Virus record (IMG/VR): IMGVR_UViG_3300020438_000040
Span: 1-58,868 of that record
Direction: 5' to 3' (one strand)
From: a virus
Length of the DNA: 58,868 nt
In this document: positions 16,004 through 24,954 of the stretch, in pieces
Layout: each line of letters begins with the position of its first letter
Numbering within the stretch: the first letter of the stretch is position 1
Made by a program: the position numbers and the translations under genes
The notes under the pieces: generated by a model
Told to the model about the DNA's origin: nothing
Seen by the model: the letters and a program-made list of their open reading frames with translations, nothing else
Databases searched by the model: none

Positions 16004-17203
16004 ATGATATTTTATCATAACATAAGGACCTTCCTTTCACAGGAACGTCAATTAATTAAAGTAGACCGTGCTTTCCAACGAAAAAGTTGCTGGACACTTG
16101 CGCAAAAAAGGAGATATATTATTTCCTTCTTAAAAAATAGGACTCCTTACCCAGTTGTCCTTGCGGACATTAGAACAGGTCTTATGCGCTCCAAAGACAT
16201 TCAAAGTTCCGAAGATATCAGAAAGTACGAAGAACTTACTAATGAGGGTAAATCCCGTGTAAGCCTAGACGGGCAGAATCGAATCAAGACTCTTGAAGAA
16301 TTCTACAACAATGCATGGGGAATTACCGGAGATCTTATGGGCGCTGATGGTGTAGTATATCCTGTAAAAGATGTACTATACAAAGATTTACCAACTCGCT
16401 TAAAAGATGCTTTTGATATGCTTCAGGTTAGCGTATATGTTCAGCAGAACTGTTTGTATTCTGAACTACACACTATCTTTGTTGATATTAATGATGGCGA
16501 AGGATTAAATCCTCAAGAAAAGCGTAATGCTATAATGACTTGGTTCTCAGGACACATTAGGAATTTCGCTGAAACACAAAATCATGAAAAGTTGTTATTA
16601 AGAATATCCGGAATGAAAGAGCAGGATATTAAACGATCTACTGATGCCGAGTGGTATACAAAAGCCTATGTATCTTTAGTTCAGCCTGATAAGCATTACT
16701 TAAATAGGTCTGGTCTCGATGCTTTTTACAAACAGGGTGAAGGTCGCCAACAAGCAAGCATTTCAGACTATAGTCGAGACAAGGTTGATCGCTTTGAGAA
16801 AGTGGTTGAGATGGTATACCGTGCTGTCTTTTCAAAAACCGTGATTGGTACTCCCATAAGTCAAAAGCTTTTCTGGGCTTTATTGATTGCCTCGGCTGAT
16901 GTATACGATACTGGTCAAAGAATTACAGATTATTCAATCCTTTTTGATGCTGTAAAACAGGCCGACTGTTCGTTATGTATTGATTCTAACGATGATTTTG
17001 TAAAGGATTTTAAAACTTGGCAGGGGTTACCTAATCCGTGCCCAAAACAAGAGCCAAAAAAATCCCAGTACTATTTCCACTGGGCTAGTGACGTAAACAA
17101 GCCTACAGTGCGGCAAAAAAGAAAATCTGAACTCTTGAGAGAACTTAAAAATATGAATCTATATCACGATTCTTTCAAAGTTCAATCCCAAGCAGCAAAA
17201 TAA
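16004..17203 (+). CDS. DUF262 (ParB/sulfiredoxin-fold) protein
   Basis: The 399-residue product has the DUF262 signature: AFQRKSCWTLAQKRRYIISFL (residues 23-43), then SLDGQNRIKTLEEF (near residues 86-99), then IFVDINDGEGLNPQEKRNAI (near residues 163-182). DUF262 domains share the ParB/Srx fold and occur in GmrSD-type restriction enzymes and other nucleic-acid systems. No HNH motif (DUF1524 partner) is visible in the C-terminal half. It lies alone between ssDNA-binding protein and UvsX, 150 nt after a terminator. A role in DNA processing or in countering host defence is possible. The ribosome site is weak. Confidence 0.72.
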   Translation: MIFYHNIRTFLSQERQLIKVDRAFQRKSCWTLAQKRRYIISFLKNRTPYPVVLADIRTGLMRSKDIQSSEDIRKYEELTNEGKSRVSLDGQNRIKTLEEFYNNAWGITGDLMGADGVVYPVKDVLYKDLPTRLKDAFDMLQVSVYVQQNCLYSELHTIFVDINDGEGLNPQEKRNAIMTWFSGHIRNFAETQNHEKLLLRISGMKEQDIKRSTDAEWYTKAYVSLVQPDKHYLNRSGLDAFYKQGEGRQQASISDYSRDKVDRFEKVVEMVYRAVFSKTVIGTPISQKLFWALLIASADVYDTGQRITDYSILFDAVKQADCSLCIDSNDDFVKDFKTWQGLPNPCPKQEPKKSQYYFHWASDVNKPTVRQKRKSELLRELKNMNLYHDSFKVQSQAAK

Positions 17204-17263
17204 TTTTAAACCGCAGGGAGGCACGGGTTTACAGGTGCCTCATACTAATTTTTGGAGGCCTAA

Positions 17264-18382
17264 TTGGGTAAAGTAATAAAAATGACTACAAAACCGGGAA
17301 AAATTGATATATCTGCGATGAAAAAGTTCGTGAATAAAAAAGTCGGACTTGATGTCGCACACGATCTTCGGAAAGATAACCCAACCGAAGTGAAAGAGTG
17401 GATTCCTACGGGATCTAGATGGCTTGACTCTATTACAGTTAGAGGAAAGTATGGCGGTATTCCCGTCGGCAAGATTACTGAAATAGCGGGTTTGAGTTCC
17501 GCTGGTAAATCTTTTATGGCTGTGCAAATAGCCGCTAATGCTCAAAAGATGGGAATGACAGTTGTCTACTTTGACGCTGAAAGCGCCATCGATCCAAAGT
17601 TCCTCACCGATGCTGGTGTGAATGTAGAGGATCTACTCTATGTCCAAGCAGTATCAGTCGAAAAAACATTGGAAACCATTGAAGATCTTATGGGAGAATA
17701 TCCAGAGACTCAATTTCTTTTCATCTGGGATAGCATTGCTGCTACAACATCTGAGAAAGAATTAGAATCGGACTTCAACCCTCAATCGACAATGGCGGTT
17801 AAGCCTCGCATTTTTGCGAAAGCTTTTCCAAAACTCACAATTCCGCTGGCAAATCAACAGTGTACGCTAATCTTGATTAATCAGTTGAAAACCAACATCA
17901 CCAGTAATGTTGCTGAAGCGATGACGACACCGTTTATTGCACCCGGCGGTAAAGCCATTGGGTACTTTTGTTCTATGCGAGTTTGGCTAACAAAACGCAA
18001 GGCCAAAGCAGCATACGTGACTGATGATACGGGATTGAGAGTGGGCTCGGAGGTGAAGGTCAAGATTGAAAAGTCTAGATTCGGCACCGAAGGACGTACC
18101 TGCGGCTTTAAGATACTTTGGGGTAACAAAGTTGGAATACAAGATGAAGAGTCTTGGCTTGAAGCACTCCGCCTGTCTGGATCATCACGGTTTAGGGTAG
18201 GTGGAGGCTGGTACTACCTTACCGACTCCAAGGGTAAGGAGCATAAGTTCCGATCCTCTCAGTGGATTGAGAAACTCGCTGATAAAAAGTTCCGAACATT
18301 AGTGTTCGAGATAATGGACGAAGAGATCATCAAGAAGTTTGATACTGAAGGAAAGAATTTCGCCATTGAAGACGATAAGTAA
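17264..18382 (+). CDS. uvsX: Recombinase UvsX/RecA
   Basis: The 372-residue protein has a RecA core: Walker A GLSSAGKS (residues 76-83), VVYFDAESAID after it, Walker B FLFIWDSIAA, and the INQLKTNI plus PFIAPGGKAI loops that contact DNA. It forms filaments on ssDNA for recombination-dependent replication and repair. I choose the TTG at 17264 because GGAGG ends 5 nt before it; the ATG at 17282 is further from that site. A strong terminator follows, ending the unit. The form resembles phage UvsX proteins more than long bacterial RecA with its C-terminal domain. Confidence 0.92.
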   Translation: MGKVIKMTTKPGKIDISAMKKFVNKKVGLDVAHDLRKDNPTEVKEWIPTGSRWLDSITVRGKYGGIPVGKITEIAGLSSAGKSFMAVQIAANAQKMGMTVVYFDAESAIDPKFLTDAGVNVEDLLYVQAVSVEKTLETIEDLMGEYPETQFLFIWDSIAATTSEKELESDFNPQSTMAVKPRIFAKAFPKLTIPLANQQCTLILINQLKTNITSNVAEAMTTPFIAPGGKAIGYFCSMRVWLTKRKAKAAYVTDDTGLRVGSEVKVKIEKSRFGTEGRTCGFKILWGNKVGIQDEESWLEALRLSGSSRFRVGGGWYYLTDSKGKEHKFRSSQWIEKLADKKFRTLVFEIMDEEIIKKFDTEGKNFAIEDDK

Positions 18383-18412
18383 ATATATCTTGTCGTTTGT
18401 TTTCTCCTATAG

Positions 18413-18445
18413 CCCTTCCTTGTTTTTGCAGGGAAGGGTTTTTTT
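18413..18445 (+). terminator. Rho-independent terminator after uvsX
   Basis: CCCTTCC (18413-18419) pairs with GGAAGGG (18432-18438) and is followed by seven T. Confidence 0.88.
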
Positions 18446-18456
18446 ATTATAAAAAC

Positions 18457-18485
18457 TTGACAGGAGATACAAGACACGTTATATT
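18457..18485 (+). promoter_or_regulatory. Sigma70-like promoter of the exonuclease-helicase-reductase unit
   Basis: TTGACA, 17 nt ending in GT, TATATT, placed just after the uvsX terminator. Confidence 0.87.
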
Positions 18486-18508
18486 ATTAATATAATACAG
18501 AGGACAAT

Positions 18509-18664
18509 ATGAAAAAGATTTTAATTAAACACAATGATGTTCAATTTGTTGGATATCTATTGGAGGACAAACCAACAAAATTTAGAGCAATGAATGAAAG
18601 CAAAAAGGTTGAGTTTCACTATCCAAAAGTTAGTTATTCATACGAGATAATGGGGGACAAATGA
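18509..18664 (+). CDS. Small unknown protein
   Basis: Fifty-one residues, basic (pattern KKILIKHNDVQFVGYLLED...), with GAGG upstream and the operon promoter 23 nt before the start. Its stop overlaps the ATG of the exonuclease gene (ATGA), which indicates coupled translation and supports that it is real. Function unknown. Confidence 0.68.
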   Translation: MKKILIKHNDVQFVGYLLEDKPTKFRAMNESKKVEFHYPKVSYSYEIMGDK

Positions 18665-19614
18665 AAAATAAAGTATTATTTATTGATGGATTAAATATGT
18701 TCATCAGAAGCTATATCGTCAACCCAACCCTAAACAGGGACGGTAACCCCATTGGAGGGTGTATAGGGTTCTTAAAATCCCTTCAGAAGGTGTGTAAGAA
18801 ATTTAGACCGGATGAAGTGGTAATAGTGTGGGATGGCCATGAAGGGTCACAACGTAAAAGGGCTTTGAATAAAAACTACAAAGAAGGTCGAGGTCCGATC
18901 AGGTTTAACCGCAGACTAATTGAGTTACCACCAGAAAAACAAACAGAGAACAAAGCCTATCAACTAATCAGGCTTATGGAGTACGTAAATGAATTACCAA
19001 TCATCCAAATCGTTATCGACTTTGTTGAAGCCGATGATGTTATCGCTTATGGAGCACGGCACCCTTTTTACTCAGGGTGGGATAAAGTCATTATTTCTTC
19101 CGATAAAGACTTTTTTCAACTCTGTGACGACTACGTATCTATTTATAGACCCATCCAAGATAAAATTGTTACAAAACAAAGTATTCTTGACGAGTTTAAG
19201 ATACACCCCAATAATTTTGCCCTTGCTCGTGCAATTGCTGGAGACTCAAGTGATAACTTACCGGGAGTGTCTGGTGTTGGGCTTAAGACAATTGCTAAAA
19301 GGTTCCCATTCTTACTTAATGAACAAGAATCTAATTGTCAAGAGGTTGTTACAAACTGTGCAATGCAAGGAAAAAGGCTTAAATTACATGAAAACATTAT
19401 CAAGTCTGCTGACTTAATAAAAAATAATTATAGGATTATGCAGTTGTACAATCCGAACATCAGACCACTAAATCGTGATATCATAGATAACGCGATAATC
19501 AGGTTTGAACCTGAATTCTCAAAGATAAATTTTACGAAAATGTTATTCACAGATGACGTTTCCTATCTGAATTTTGAGGAACTAAATATTATATTGAAGA
19601 AGATAAAAAGATAA
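18661..19614 (+). CDS. 5'-3' exonuclease / RNase H-like flap nuclease
   Basis: The 317-residue protein has the PIN-like 5'-nuclease acidic clusters: FIDGLNMF (residues 8-15), VIVWDGHEG, VEADDVIAYG, and VIISSDKDFFQL, followed by the helix-hairpin-helix GDSSDNLPGVSGVGLKTIAKRFPFL near residues 198-222. T4 rnh is the model: it removes RNA primers and short flaps from lagging strands. Since the polymerases here lack a fused 5' nuclease domain, this protein would fill that task. It is the second gene of the unit started at 18457. Confidence 0.88.
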   Translation: MKNKVLFIDGLNMFIRSYIVNPTLNRDGNPIGGCIGFLKSLQKVCKKFRPDEVVIVWDGHEGSQRKRALNKNYKEGRGPIRFNRRLIELPPEKQTENKAYQLIRLMEYVNELPIIQIVIDFVEADDVIAYGARHPFYSGWDKVIISSDKDFFQLCDDYVSIYRPIQDKIVTKQSILDEFKIHPNNFALARAIAGDSSDNLPGVSGVGLKTIAKRFPFLLNEQESNCQEVVTNCAMQGKRLKLHENIIKSADLIKNNYRIMQLYNPNIRPLNRDIIDNAIIRFEPEFSKINFTKMLFTDDVSYLNFEELNIILKKIKR

Positions 19615-19633
19615 AAAAATAACAGGAGGACAA

Positions 19634-20992
19634 ATGACTATTAATAACGATCAAGAAACGTTTTCACGTTTTGGAAAAAAATTCCAAGAAAATATGTGCC
19701 AACTCATGCTCGAGGACAGGCCATTCTATGACCAAATTTCAGAAGTATTGGATATTAACTTCTTTGAAAAAAAATATCTGCAAATATTTATAGAAACACT
19801 GATGAAGCATAGGGAAAAATACTCTACTCATCCAAACTTCGAGGTAATGATGACCCTATTGAGGACTGAACTCAATCATCACGATAAAGCAACCGCAAAA
19901 CAAGTAAGGGATTTTTTCGCAAGAATAAAATCATCTGATGGTATAGAGGAAGCTATGTGGATCAAAGACAAAGCTGTTGATTTCTGTCGAAAGCAAGTGC
20001 TTAAGGGCGCTATGATGAAATCAGTTAAACTTCTCAAGTCATCGTCATTTGATGAGATTGAAAAGGTAATCCAAGATGCATTGAAACTAGGAACGGATAA
20101 CAATTTTGGCCATGAGTACCATAAGGATGCTTTGGCTCGTTTTGAAATCATAAATCGTAACCCAGTCTCAACAGGTTGGCCTAGAATGGATGAGATTGTA
20201 AAAGGAGGGCTTGGTAAGAGCGAATTAGGTGTTGTTATAGCTCCAACAGGTGCCGGTAAATCAATGATAATGGTTCACTTGGCCGCAGAGGCCTTAAAGC
20301 AAGGAAAGACTGTCGTATACTATACTTTGGAGCTTAAAGACACCGTTGTCGGAGGTCGATTTGATTCTTGCTTGACTGGTATCCCACTGAATGAAATGAG
20401 AGATCGAAAAGAGGAAATCCTAACTAAGATTGAAGGTGTAGATGGGTCCTTAATTATTAAAGAATACCCAACTAAATCAGCATCAGTCCAGACTATCAAG
20501 AATCATATTGAAAAACTCAAGAAAAGAGGAATAGAGCCAGACATGATACTAGTCGATTATGCAGATTTACTTAGACCAGTCCGCACAACCGGCGAAAAGA
20601 GACATGAACTTGAAGAAACATATGAAAACCTAAGAGCTTTGGCTCAAATTTATGAAATGCCTGTCTGGACAGCATCACAAACTAATCGCGGTGGCCTTAA
20701 TGCCGAAGTGATAACAATGGAGGCCATCTCTGAAGCCTTTAATAAGTGTTTTGTTGCGGATTTTATTTTTTCTCTGTCCAGAACAGTGCAGGACAAGCAG
20801 GCTAATAAAGGTAGGATATTTATTGCAAAAAATAGAAATGGACCTGACGGAATGGTGTTTCAAACATTTGTGGATTGGTCTGATGTAACAATTAAAATAC
20901 TAGACAGGGATGAGAATGTTGATGTAATGCAATCAACAGCAGAAGCACTTACGCTTCTTAAAAAGAAATATCAAGAAATACAAGCAAAATAG
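19634..20992 (+). CDS. Replicative DNA helicase, DnaB/gp41 family
   Basis: The 452-residue protein has an N-terminal helical domain (residues 1-150) and a RecA-like ATPase domain with Walker A APTGAGKS (203-210), VVYYTLEL after it (the H1a-type TxEM/TLEL block), Walker B MILVDYADLLRP, and an ASQTNRG block near residue 350. These are DnaB-family helicase features, and such helicases form hexamers that unwind DNA 5' to 3' at the fork. No primase gene was recognised in the window. GGAGG precedes the ATG, and the gene is followed 10 nt later by the reductase. Confidence 0.9.
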   Translation: MTINNDQETFSRFGKKFQENMCQLMLEDRPFYDQISEVLDINFFEKKYLQIFIETLMKHREKYSTHPNFEVMMTLLRTELNHHDKATAKQVRDFFARIKSSDGIEEAMWIKDKAVDFCRKQVLKGAMMKSVKLLKSSSFDEIEKVIQDALKLGTDNNFGHEYHKDALARFEIINRNPVSTGWPRMDEIVKGGLGKSELGVVIAPTGAGKSMIMVHLAAEALKQGKTVVYYTLELKDTVVGGRFDSCLTGIPLNEMRDRKEEILTKIEGVDGSLIIKEYPTKSASVQTIKNHIEKLKKRGIEPDMILVDYADLLRPVRTTGEKRHELEETYENLRALAQIYEMPVWTASQTNRGGLNAEVITMEAISEAFNKCFVADFIFSLSRTVQDKQANKGRIFIAKNRNGPDGMVFQTFVDWSDVTIKILDRDENVDVMQSTAEALTLLKKKYQEIQAK

Positions 20993-21002
20993 GAGAACAG
21001 GA

Positions 21003-22856
21003 ATGGATTTAGAGAAAAAAATATTATCTGATATTACTGTGCATATGAAATATGCGAGGTACCTAGATGATTATAATAGAAGAGAGAATTGGGAAGAGCT
21101 CGTGACTCGGAATATGAAGATGCATATGAAGAAATTCCCAAAATTAAAGAAAGAAATCGTCTCGGCATACAGATATGTTTATGATAAGAAGGTTCTTCCC
21201 TCGATGCGATCCATGCAGTTCGGTGGCAAACCAATCGAGGTGTCTCCTAATCGTATTTTTAATTGCGCTTTTTGCCCAATAGATGATTATCGTGTGTTCG
21301 GCGAGGTCATGTTCCTTCTTCTTGGAGGAACAGGAGTTGGATTTTCTGTTCAAAAGCATCATGTAGAAAAACTCCCAGAGATCAGAAAGCCCTCCTCAAG
21401 GAGTCGTAGGTTTCTTATTGGTGACTCGATTGAAGGATGGTCCGATGCTATTAAGGCGCTTGTTGCTTCTTATTTTAAAGGGACATCTAGGTTACGTTTT
21501 GACTTCTCAGATATCCGTCCGAAAGGAGCAAGACTAGTTACATCAGGTGGAAAGGCCCCCGGCCCACAGCCACTAAAAGAATGTATTGTAAAAGTAGAAG
21601 GAATATTAGATGCGAAAGAAACTGGTGACCAACTTACTCCCATTGAGGTTCATGATATCATCTGTCATATTGCGGACGCAGTTCTGGCTGGAGGCATTAG
21701 GAGGGCTGCTCTCATATCCCTTTTTTCTGCTGATGACGAAGAAATGCTCGCAGCAAAAGCAGGAAGCTGGTGGGAGCTCAACCCCCAACGCGGCAGAGCT
21801 AACAATTCTGTTGTCATTATGCGGCATCGTATTGACCGGAGCACTTTTATGTCTATATGGGATAGAGTACGTGAATCAGGTAGCGGAGAGCCGGGATTCT
21901 ACTTCTCAAATGACAAAGACTGGGGAACCAATCCCTGTTGTGAAATAGGTCTTCGACCAAATCAATTTTGTAATCTTACGGAGGTAAACGTAAGTGATGT
22001 TTATGACCAAACTGAGCTTGAAAATCGTGTTCGTGCTGCTACTTTTATCGGCACACTTCAAGCTGCATATACTGACTTTCATTATCTTCGACCTATTTGG
22101 AAGCGTAATACGGAGAAAGATGCGCTTATAGGAGTATCAATGACCGGTATTGCTAGCGGTAATGTTTTAGAACTAGATATGACGGCAGCATCATTGGTTG
22201 TTAAGAAAGAAAACAGAAGAATCGCAATGCAAGCTGGAATAAAACCTGCAGCTCGGACAACTTGTGTAAAACCAGCAGGAACAACCTCTTTGACTCTAGG
22301 TACCTCAAGCGGGATTCATGCTTGGCACAACGATTATTATATACGTAGAATTCGTGTGGGGAAAAACGAGGCGATATATGATTATTTGGTAAACAATATC
22401 CCAGAGTTAATTGAGGACGACAAATTCCGTCCACATGATACAGCAATAATAAGTATACCCCAGAAGGCACCTAAAGGGGCCATAACACGTCACGAGAGCG
22501 CTTTGGATATGCTTCGAAGGGTAAAGTCCGTTAGCGACACTTGGATCAAAGGAGGGCACACTAAGGGCCAAAACACACACAATGTTTCTGCGACGATAAC
22601 AATAAAACCAAATGAATGGAAATCGGTTGGAGAGTGGATGTGGTTAAATAGAAAGTGCTACAATGGTTTATCAGTTTTACCCTTCTCAGATCACACGTAT
22701 GTCCAAGCTCCATTTGAAGATTGTACTGAGGAAGAATACAATTCTTTGTCTCAATTGATGAAAAGAATAGATTTGGATCTAATTACAGAAGAACAAGATG
22801 AGACAAACTTGTCTGGAGAACTAGCATGTGCCGCTGGATCTTGTGAAATTTTTTAG
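21003..22856 (+). CDS. nrdJ: Class II (adenosylcobalamin-dependent) ribonucleotide reductase, monomeric type
   Basis: The 617-residue enzyme carries NCAF (redox Cys88), NPCCEIGLRPNQFC with Cys312, Glu314 and Cys323, which match the spacing of Cys408, Glu410 and Cys419 of the Lactobacillus enzyme, and a C-terminal CAAGSC (CX4C) pair as in that enzyme's regenerating cysteines. It therefore resembles the monomeric ribonucleoside-triphosphate reductases, which need B12 but no small subunit or oxygen. It supplies dNTPs for phage synthesis alongside ThyX. No cobalamin riboswitch was seen upstream; it is inside the helicase unit with a 10 nt gap. Confidence 0.93.
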   Translation: MDLEKKILSDITVHMKYARYLDDYNRRENWEELVTRNMKMHMKKFPKLKKEIVSAYRYVYDKKVLPSMRSMQFGGKPIEVSPNRIFNCAFCPIDDYRVFGEVMFLLLGGTGVGFSVQKHHVEKLPEIRKPSSRSRRFLIGDSIEGWSDAIKALVASYFKGTSRLRFDFSDIRPKGARLVTSGGKAPGPQPLKECIVKVEGILDAKETGDQLTPIEVHDIICHIADAVLAGGIRRAALISLFSADDEEMLAAKAGSWWELNPQRGRANNSVVIMRHRIDRSTFMSIWDRVRESGSGEPGFYFSNDKDWGTNPCCEIGLRPNQFCNLTEVNVSDVYDQTELENRVRAATFIGTLQAAYTDFHYLRPIWKRNTEKDALIGVSMTGIASGNVLELDMTAASLVVKKENRRIAMQAGIKPAARTTCVKPAGTTSLTLGTSSGIHAWHNDYYIRRIRVGKNEAIYDYLVNNIPELIEDDKFRPHDTAIISIPQKAPKGAITRHESALDMLRRVKSVSDTWIKGGHTKGQNTHNVSATITIKPNEWKSVGEWMWLNRKCYNGLSVLPFSDHTYVQAPFEDCTEEEYNSLSQLMKRIDLDLITEEQDETNLSGELACAAGSCEIF

Positions 22857-22865
22857 GAGAAACAA

Positions 22866-23054
22866 ATGAGAGAACGACTCGAATTAATCATTGAGGAGCT
22901 TAGAACTGCAATGGCCGATGTTGATAAGGTTGAGGCTGGGACCTATGGATACAAAGCCGCCGCTCCTCGAGCAAGAAAGGCAGCCCTTTCTGCGATCAAG
23001 GAATTGAAGGAACTGAGATCTGAAATTCAAGAAAAGAAAAATTCTCACAATTAA
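22866..23054 (+). CDS. Histone H1-like (Hc1-type) small protein
   Basis: The 62-residue helical protein has DVDKVEAGTYGYKAAAPRARKAALSAIKELKELR, which matches the pattern of the Hc1 core (K...GN/YKAA..RaRK....l..l...yR). Chlamydial Hc1 binds and compacts DNA through a Lys-rich tail; here the tail is short. It may help package or organise phage DNA or may be only fold-related. It is the last gene before a promoter and sits 9 nt after the reductase. Confidence 0.62.
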   Translation: MRERLELIIEELRTAMADVDKVEAGTYGYKAAAPRARKAALSAIKELKELRSEIQEKKNSHN

Positions 23055-23057
23055 TAC

Positions 23058-23086
23058 TTGACAAATACCTTTTAATATGTTATAAT
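23058..23086 (+). promoter_or_regulatory. Sigma70-like promoter for the GroES gene
   Basis: TTGACA, 17 nt ending in GT, TATAAT (perfect -10). Confidence 0.88.
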
Positions 23087-23134
23087 ATGTAATATACTAA
23101 AGGGTATTTTTTTATATTAATTATTGGAGGAATG

Positions 23135-23407
23135 ATGTACCTTGAGCCACTTAATAGACACCTTCTCGTGCTCCCAAGCTTCGAGAAACAAGAGGAAACA
23201 AAGATAGTTCTCCCCGAGAGCTACAAGAAACCAGAATCACCATACATTATTTGTGATGTCCTCGGAATATCATCGGATTGTAAGATTGAGGTAGATATAG
23301 GCAACAGAATAGTCGTCGAAAGAAGTATGATACAAGAGTTAAAAGCAGCCGGGGAAACTAATTATCTAGTGTTAGAAAACTATGTGTATGGGAGACTAGA
23401 AAAATGA
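23135..23407 (+). CDS. groES: GroES-like co-chaperonin
   Basis: About 90 residues with the GroES pattern: YLEPLNRHLLVLPS (strand 1), a mobile-loop region with KIVLPESYK (compare xxIVLP of GroES), a valine/isoleucine-rich middle, and a C-terminal NYLVLENYVYGRLE closing strand. T4 gp31 and similar proteins replace GroES in capsid folding. A full GroEL is encoded at 53067. The second of two consecutive ATGs is chosen because it keeps the 4 nt GGAGG-to-ATG spacing seen across this genome. Sequence drift in the central part keeps some doubt. Confidence 0.75.
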   Translation: MYLEPLNRHLLVLPSFEKQEETKIVLPESYKKPESPYIICDVLGISSDCKIEVDIGNRIVVERSMIQELKAAGETNYLVLENYVYGRLEK

Positions 23408-24009
23408 AGAAAGAACAATTAAAAGAAATGATCAAGCAGGTCATACTTGAGAACAGGAATAAAACTGTCCTTCTTGAGACACCTACTATAAGTGAGGATA
23501 AGGAGCCCAAATATGACAAACTTATGGGTATCCTACAAGGAGACTCAGATATTAGAACTGTCGGAATCATGTCAGGACAGAACCCCATGGCGACAGCACC
23601 AGATCCGCGACTTAACGTACTACTGGATAGAAAGTTAAAAATAAGACTAAATGAGCTAGGCTTGAAATCAATGGCGATAGGTGGCATATTCAGTGGTCTC
23701 ACAGAGAAATCTAGAGTTATCCTAAATGTATCAGAAGATCAAATGGATCAATTGAATCGTGAATTCAAACAATGGGGTTTTGTGTTCGGTAGAAGAATTG
23801 CAATTAAGGAAGGTGAAAATTTTATGGCCTTCACAATGTATGAGGTCGATTACGATAACGACATGGGATATCGAAAGGATCCGGACTCTAAAGAAACTGG
23901 ATTTGTTATCAAAGACAGGGATCTCAAAGGTGTTGATGATAATGTATCTTATGATCCAACCTCCGGAAAGAAATTCGGCTTAGAACTCTACGAAGAAGGT
24001 GAAGAATGA
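23404..24009 (+). CDS. Unknown protein, possible DUF3293-like
   Basis: The 201-residue protein begins with MKKEQLKEMIKQVILE, an amphipathic leader of the type repeated in other proteins here. The body (IMSGQNPMATAPDPRLN...L..RL, then GIFSG and FVFGRRIAI) recalls DUF3293 proteins, but this is a weak match. The ATG overlaps the GroES stop and its end overlaps thyX, so it is coupled to both. Function unknown. Confidence 0.65.
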   Translation: MKKEQLKEMIKQVILENRNKTVLLETPTISEDKEPKYDKLMGILQGDSDIRTVGIMSGQNPMATAPDPRLNVLLDRKLKIRLNELGLKSMAIGGIFSGLTEKSRVILNVSEDQMDQLNREFKQWGFVFGRRIAIKEGENFMAFTMYEVDYDNDMGYRKDPDSKETGFVIKDRDLKGVDDNVSYDPTSGKKFGLELYEEGEE

Positions 24010-24716
24010 AATATGAGAGGACAATCTCTCTCTATTCAGATGATATAGGTAAAGTGCAATATATTGACCACATGGGCTCTGACCTCACAATTGTGAACAG
24101 TGCCCGTGTTTCATTTGGAGTGGAGAAACAAGAATTAGATGCTCGAGATAAAAAATTAGTTAACTATCTTGTTAAACACAAACACACTAGTACTTTTGAG
24201 CATAACGTGGTTACCTTCAAGTTTATTGTCCCTTTATTTGTACGCTCTCAGCACATGAGACACCGTACTTGGAGTTACAATGAGATCTCAAGAAGATACA
24301 CAGACAAAGATTTATCGTTTTACTGTCCAGAAACATTTAGGACACAACATAAATCAAATAGACAATCGTCTAATCATGATGAAATAGATCCGGTTGTAAT
24401 GCCGGACCCAGCATATCCCGGATTTAAGCTATGCGCGTCTAATGCTTTAAAGATCCACCACAATAATTGTTTAAATTTGTTTAATTCTTTGTTAGACCAA
24501 GGAGTGAGCAGAGAACAAGCAAGAATGACTCTACCTCAATCCATGTATACTGAGTATTATGGCACCGTAAATCTCAATAATTTATTGAAATTTATAGGAC
24601 TCAGAACCCACGCAGGCGCACAAAAAGAAATACAGGATGTAGCAAACGCTTGCTTGGATATAACTAAAGATCTCTGGCCGGAGGCTGTTAATGCATTCAT
24701 ATCAGCGCGTATTTAA
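24006..24716 (+). CDS. thyX: Flavin-dependent thymidylate synthase ThyX
   Basis: The 236-residue enzyme has the ThyX motif RHRTWSYNEISRRY (residues 85-98; consensus RHRxxSxNExSxRY) and the C-terminal LRTHAGAQKEIQDVA block. It methylates dUMP to dTMP using methylenetetrahydrofolate and FAD/NADPH. With the class II reductase it gives the phage its own route to dTTP. Its start overlaps the preceding gene by 4 nt; its end overlaps a small SH3-like gene. Confidence 0.96.
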   Translation: MKYERTISLYSDDIGKVQYIDHMGSDLTIVNSARVSFGVEKQELDARDKKLVNYLVKHKHTSTFEHNVVTFKFIVPLFVRSQHMRHRTWSYNEISRRYTDKDLSFYCPETFRTQHKSNRQSSNHDEIDPVVMPDPAYPGFKLCASNALKIHHNNCLNLFNSLLDQGVSREQARMTLPQSMYTEYYGTVNLNNLLKFIGLRTHAGAQKEIQDVANACLDITKDLWPEAVNAFISARI

Positions 24717-24954
24717 GAGAGGAGACTTAGTTCAGTTTAATCAATTTGGAGAGGACTTGTTCAATTATCTTGGAGCCTCCGTTGGTCTAATATCATCAGA
24801 ACCAACGGTAATTTATGAATATGAGTTTGATGAAAAGATTGAATACATTGTATACGACTTAATAGTTGACGGACAACTATTTAAGCATATACCAGAAGAA
24901 TTTTTAGACAGGATTGCCCGAACCGATGAAGAAATTACTGAAGAATTGGAATAA
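24691..24954 (+). CDS. Small SH3-like protein
   Basis: Eighty-seven residues with KRGDLVQFNQFG...GASVGLISSEP...IEYIVYDLIVDGQLFKHIPEEFLDRI, the GDLV start and closing strand typical of the small barrel proteins in this window. It starts inside thyX and ends inside the next gene, so expression would be by coupling. Function unknown. Confidence 0.65.
   Translation: MHSYQRVFKRGDLVQFNQFGEDLFNYLGASVGLISSEPTVIYEYEFDEKIEYIVYDLIVDGQLFKHIPEEFLDRIARTDEEITEELE

Noticed and set aside
20980-21003. Cobalamin riboswitch before the class II reductase
   Set aside because: The gap to the helicase gene is 10 nt, with no room for the structure.
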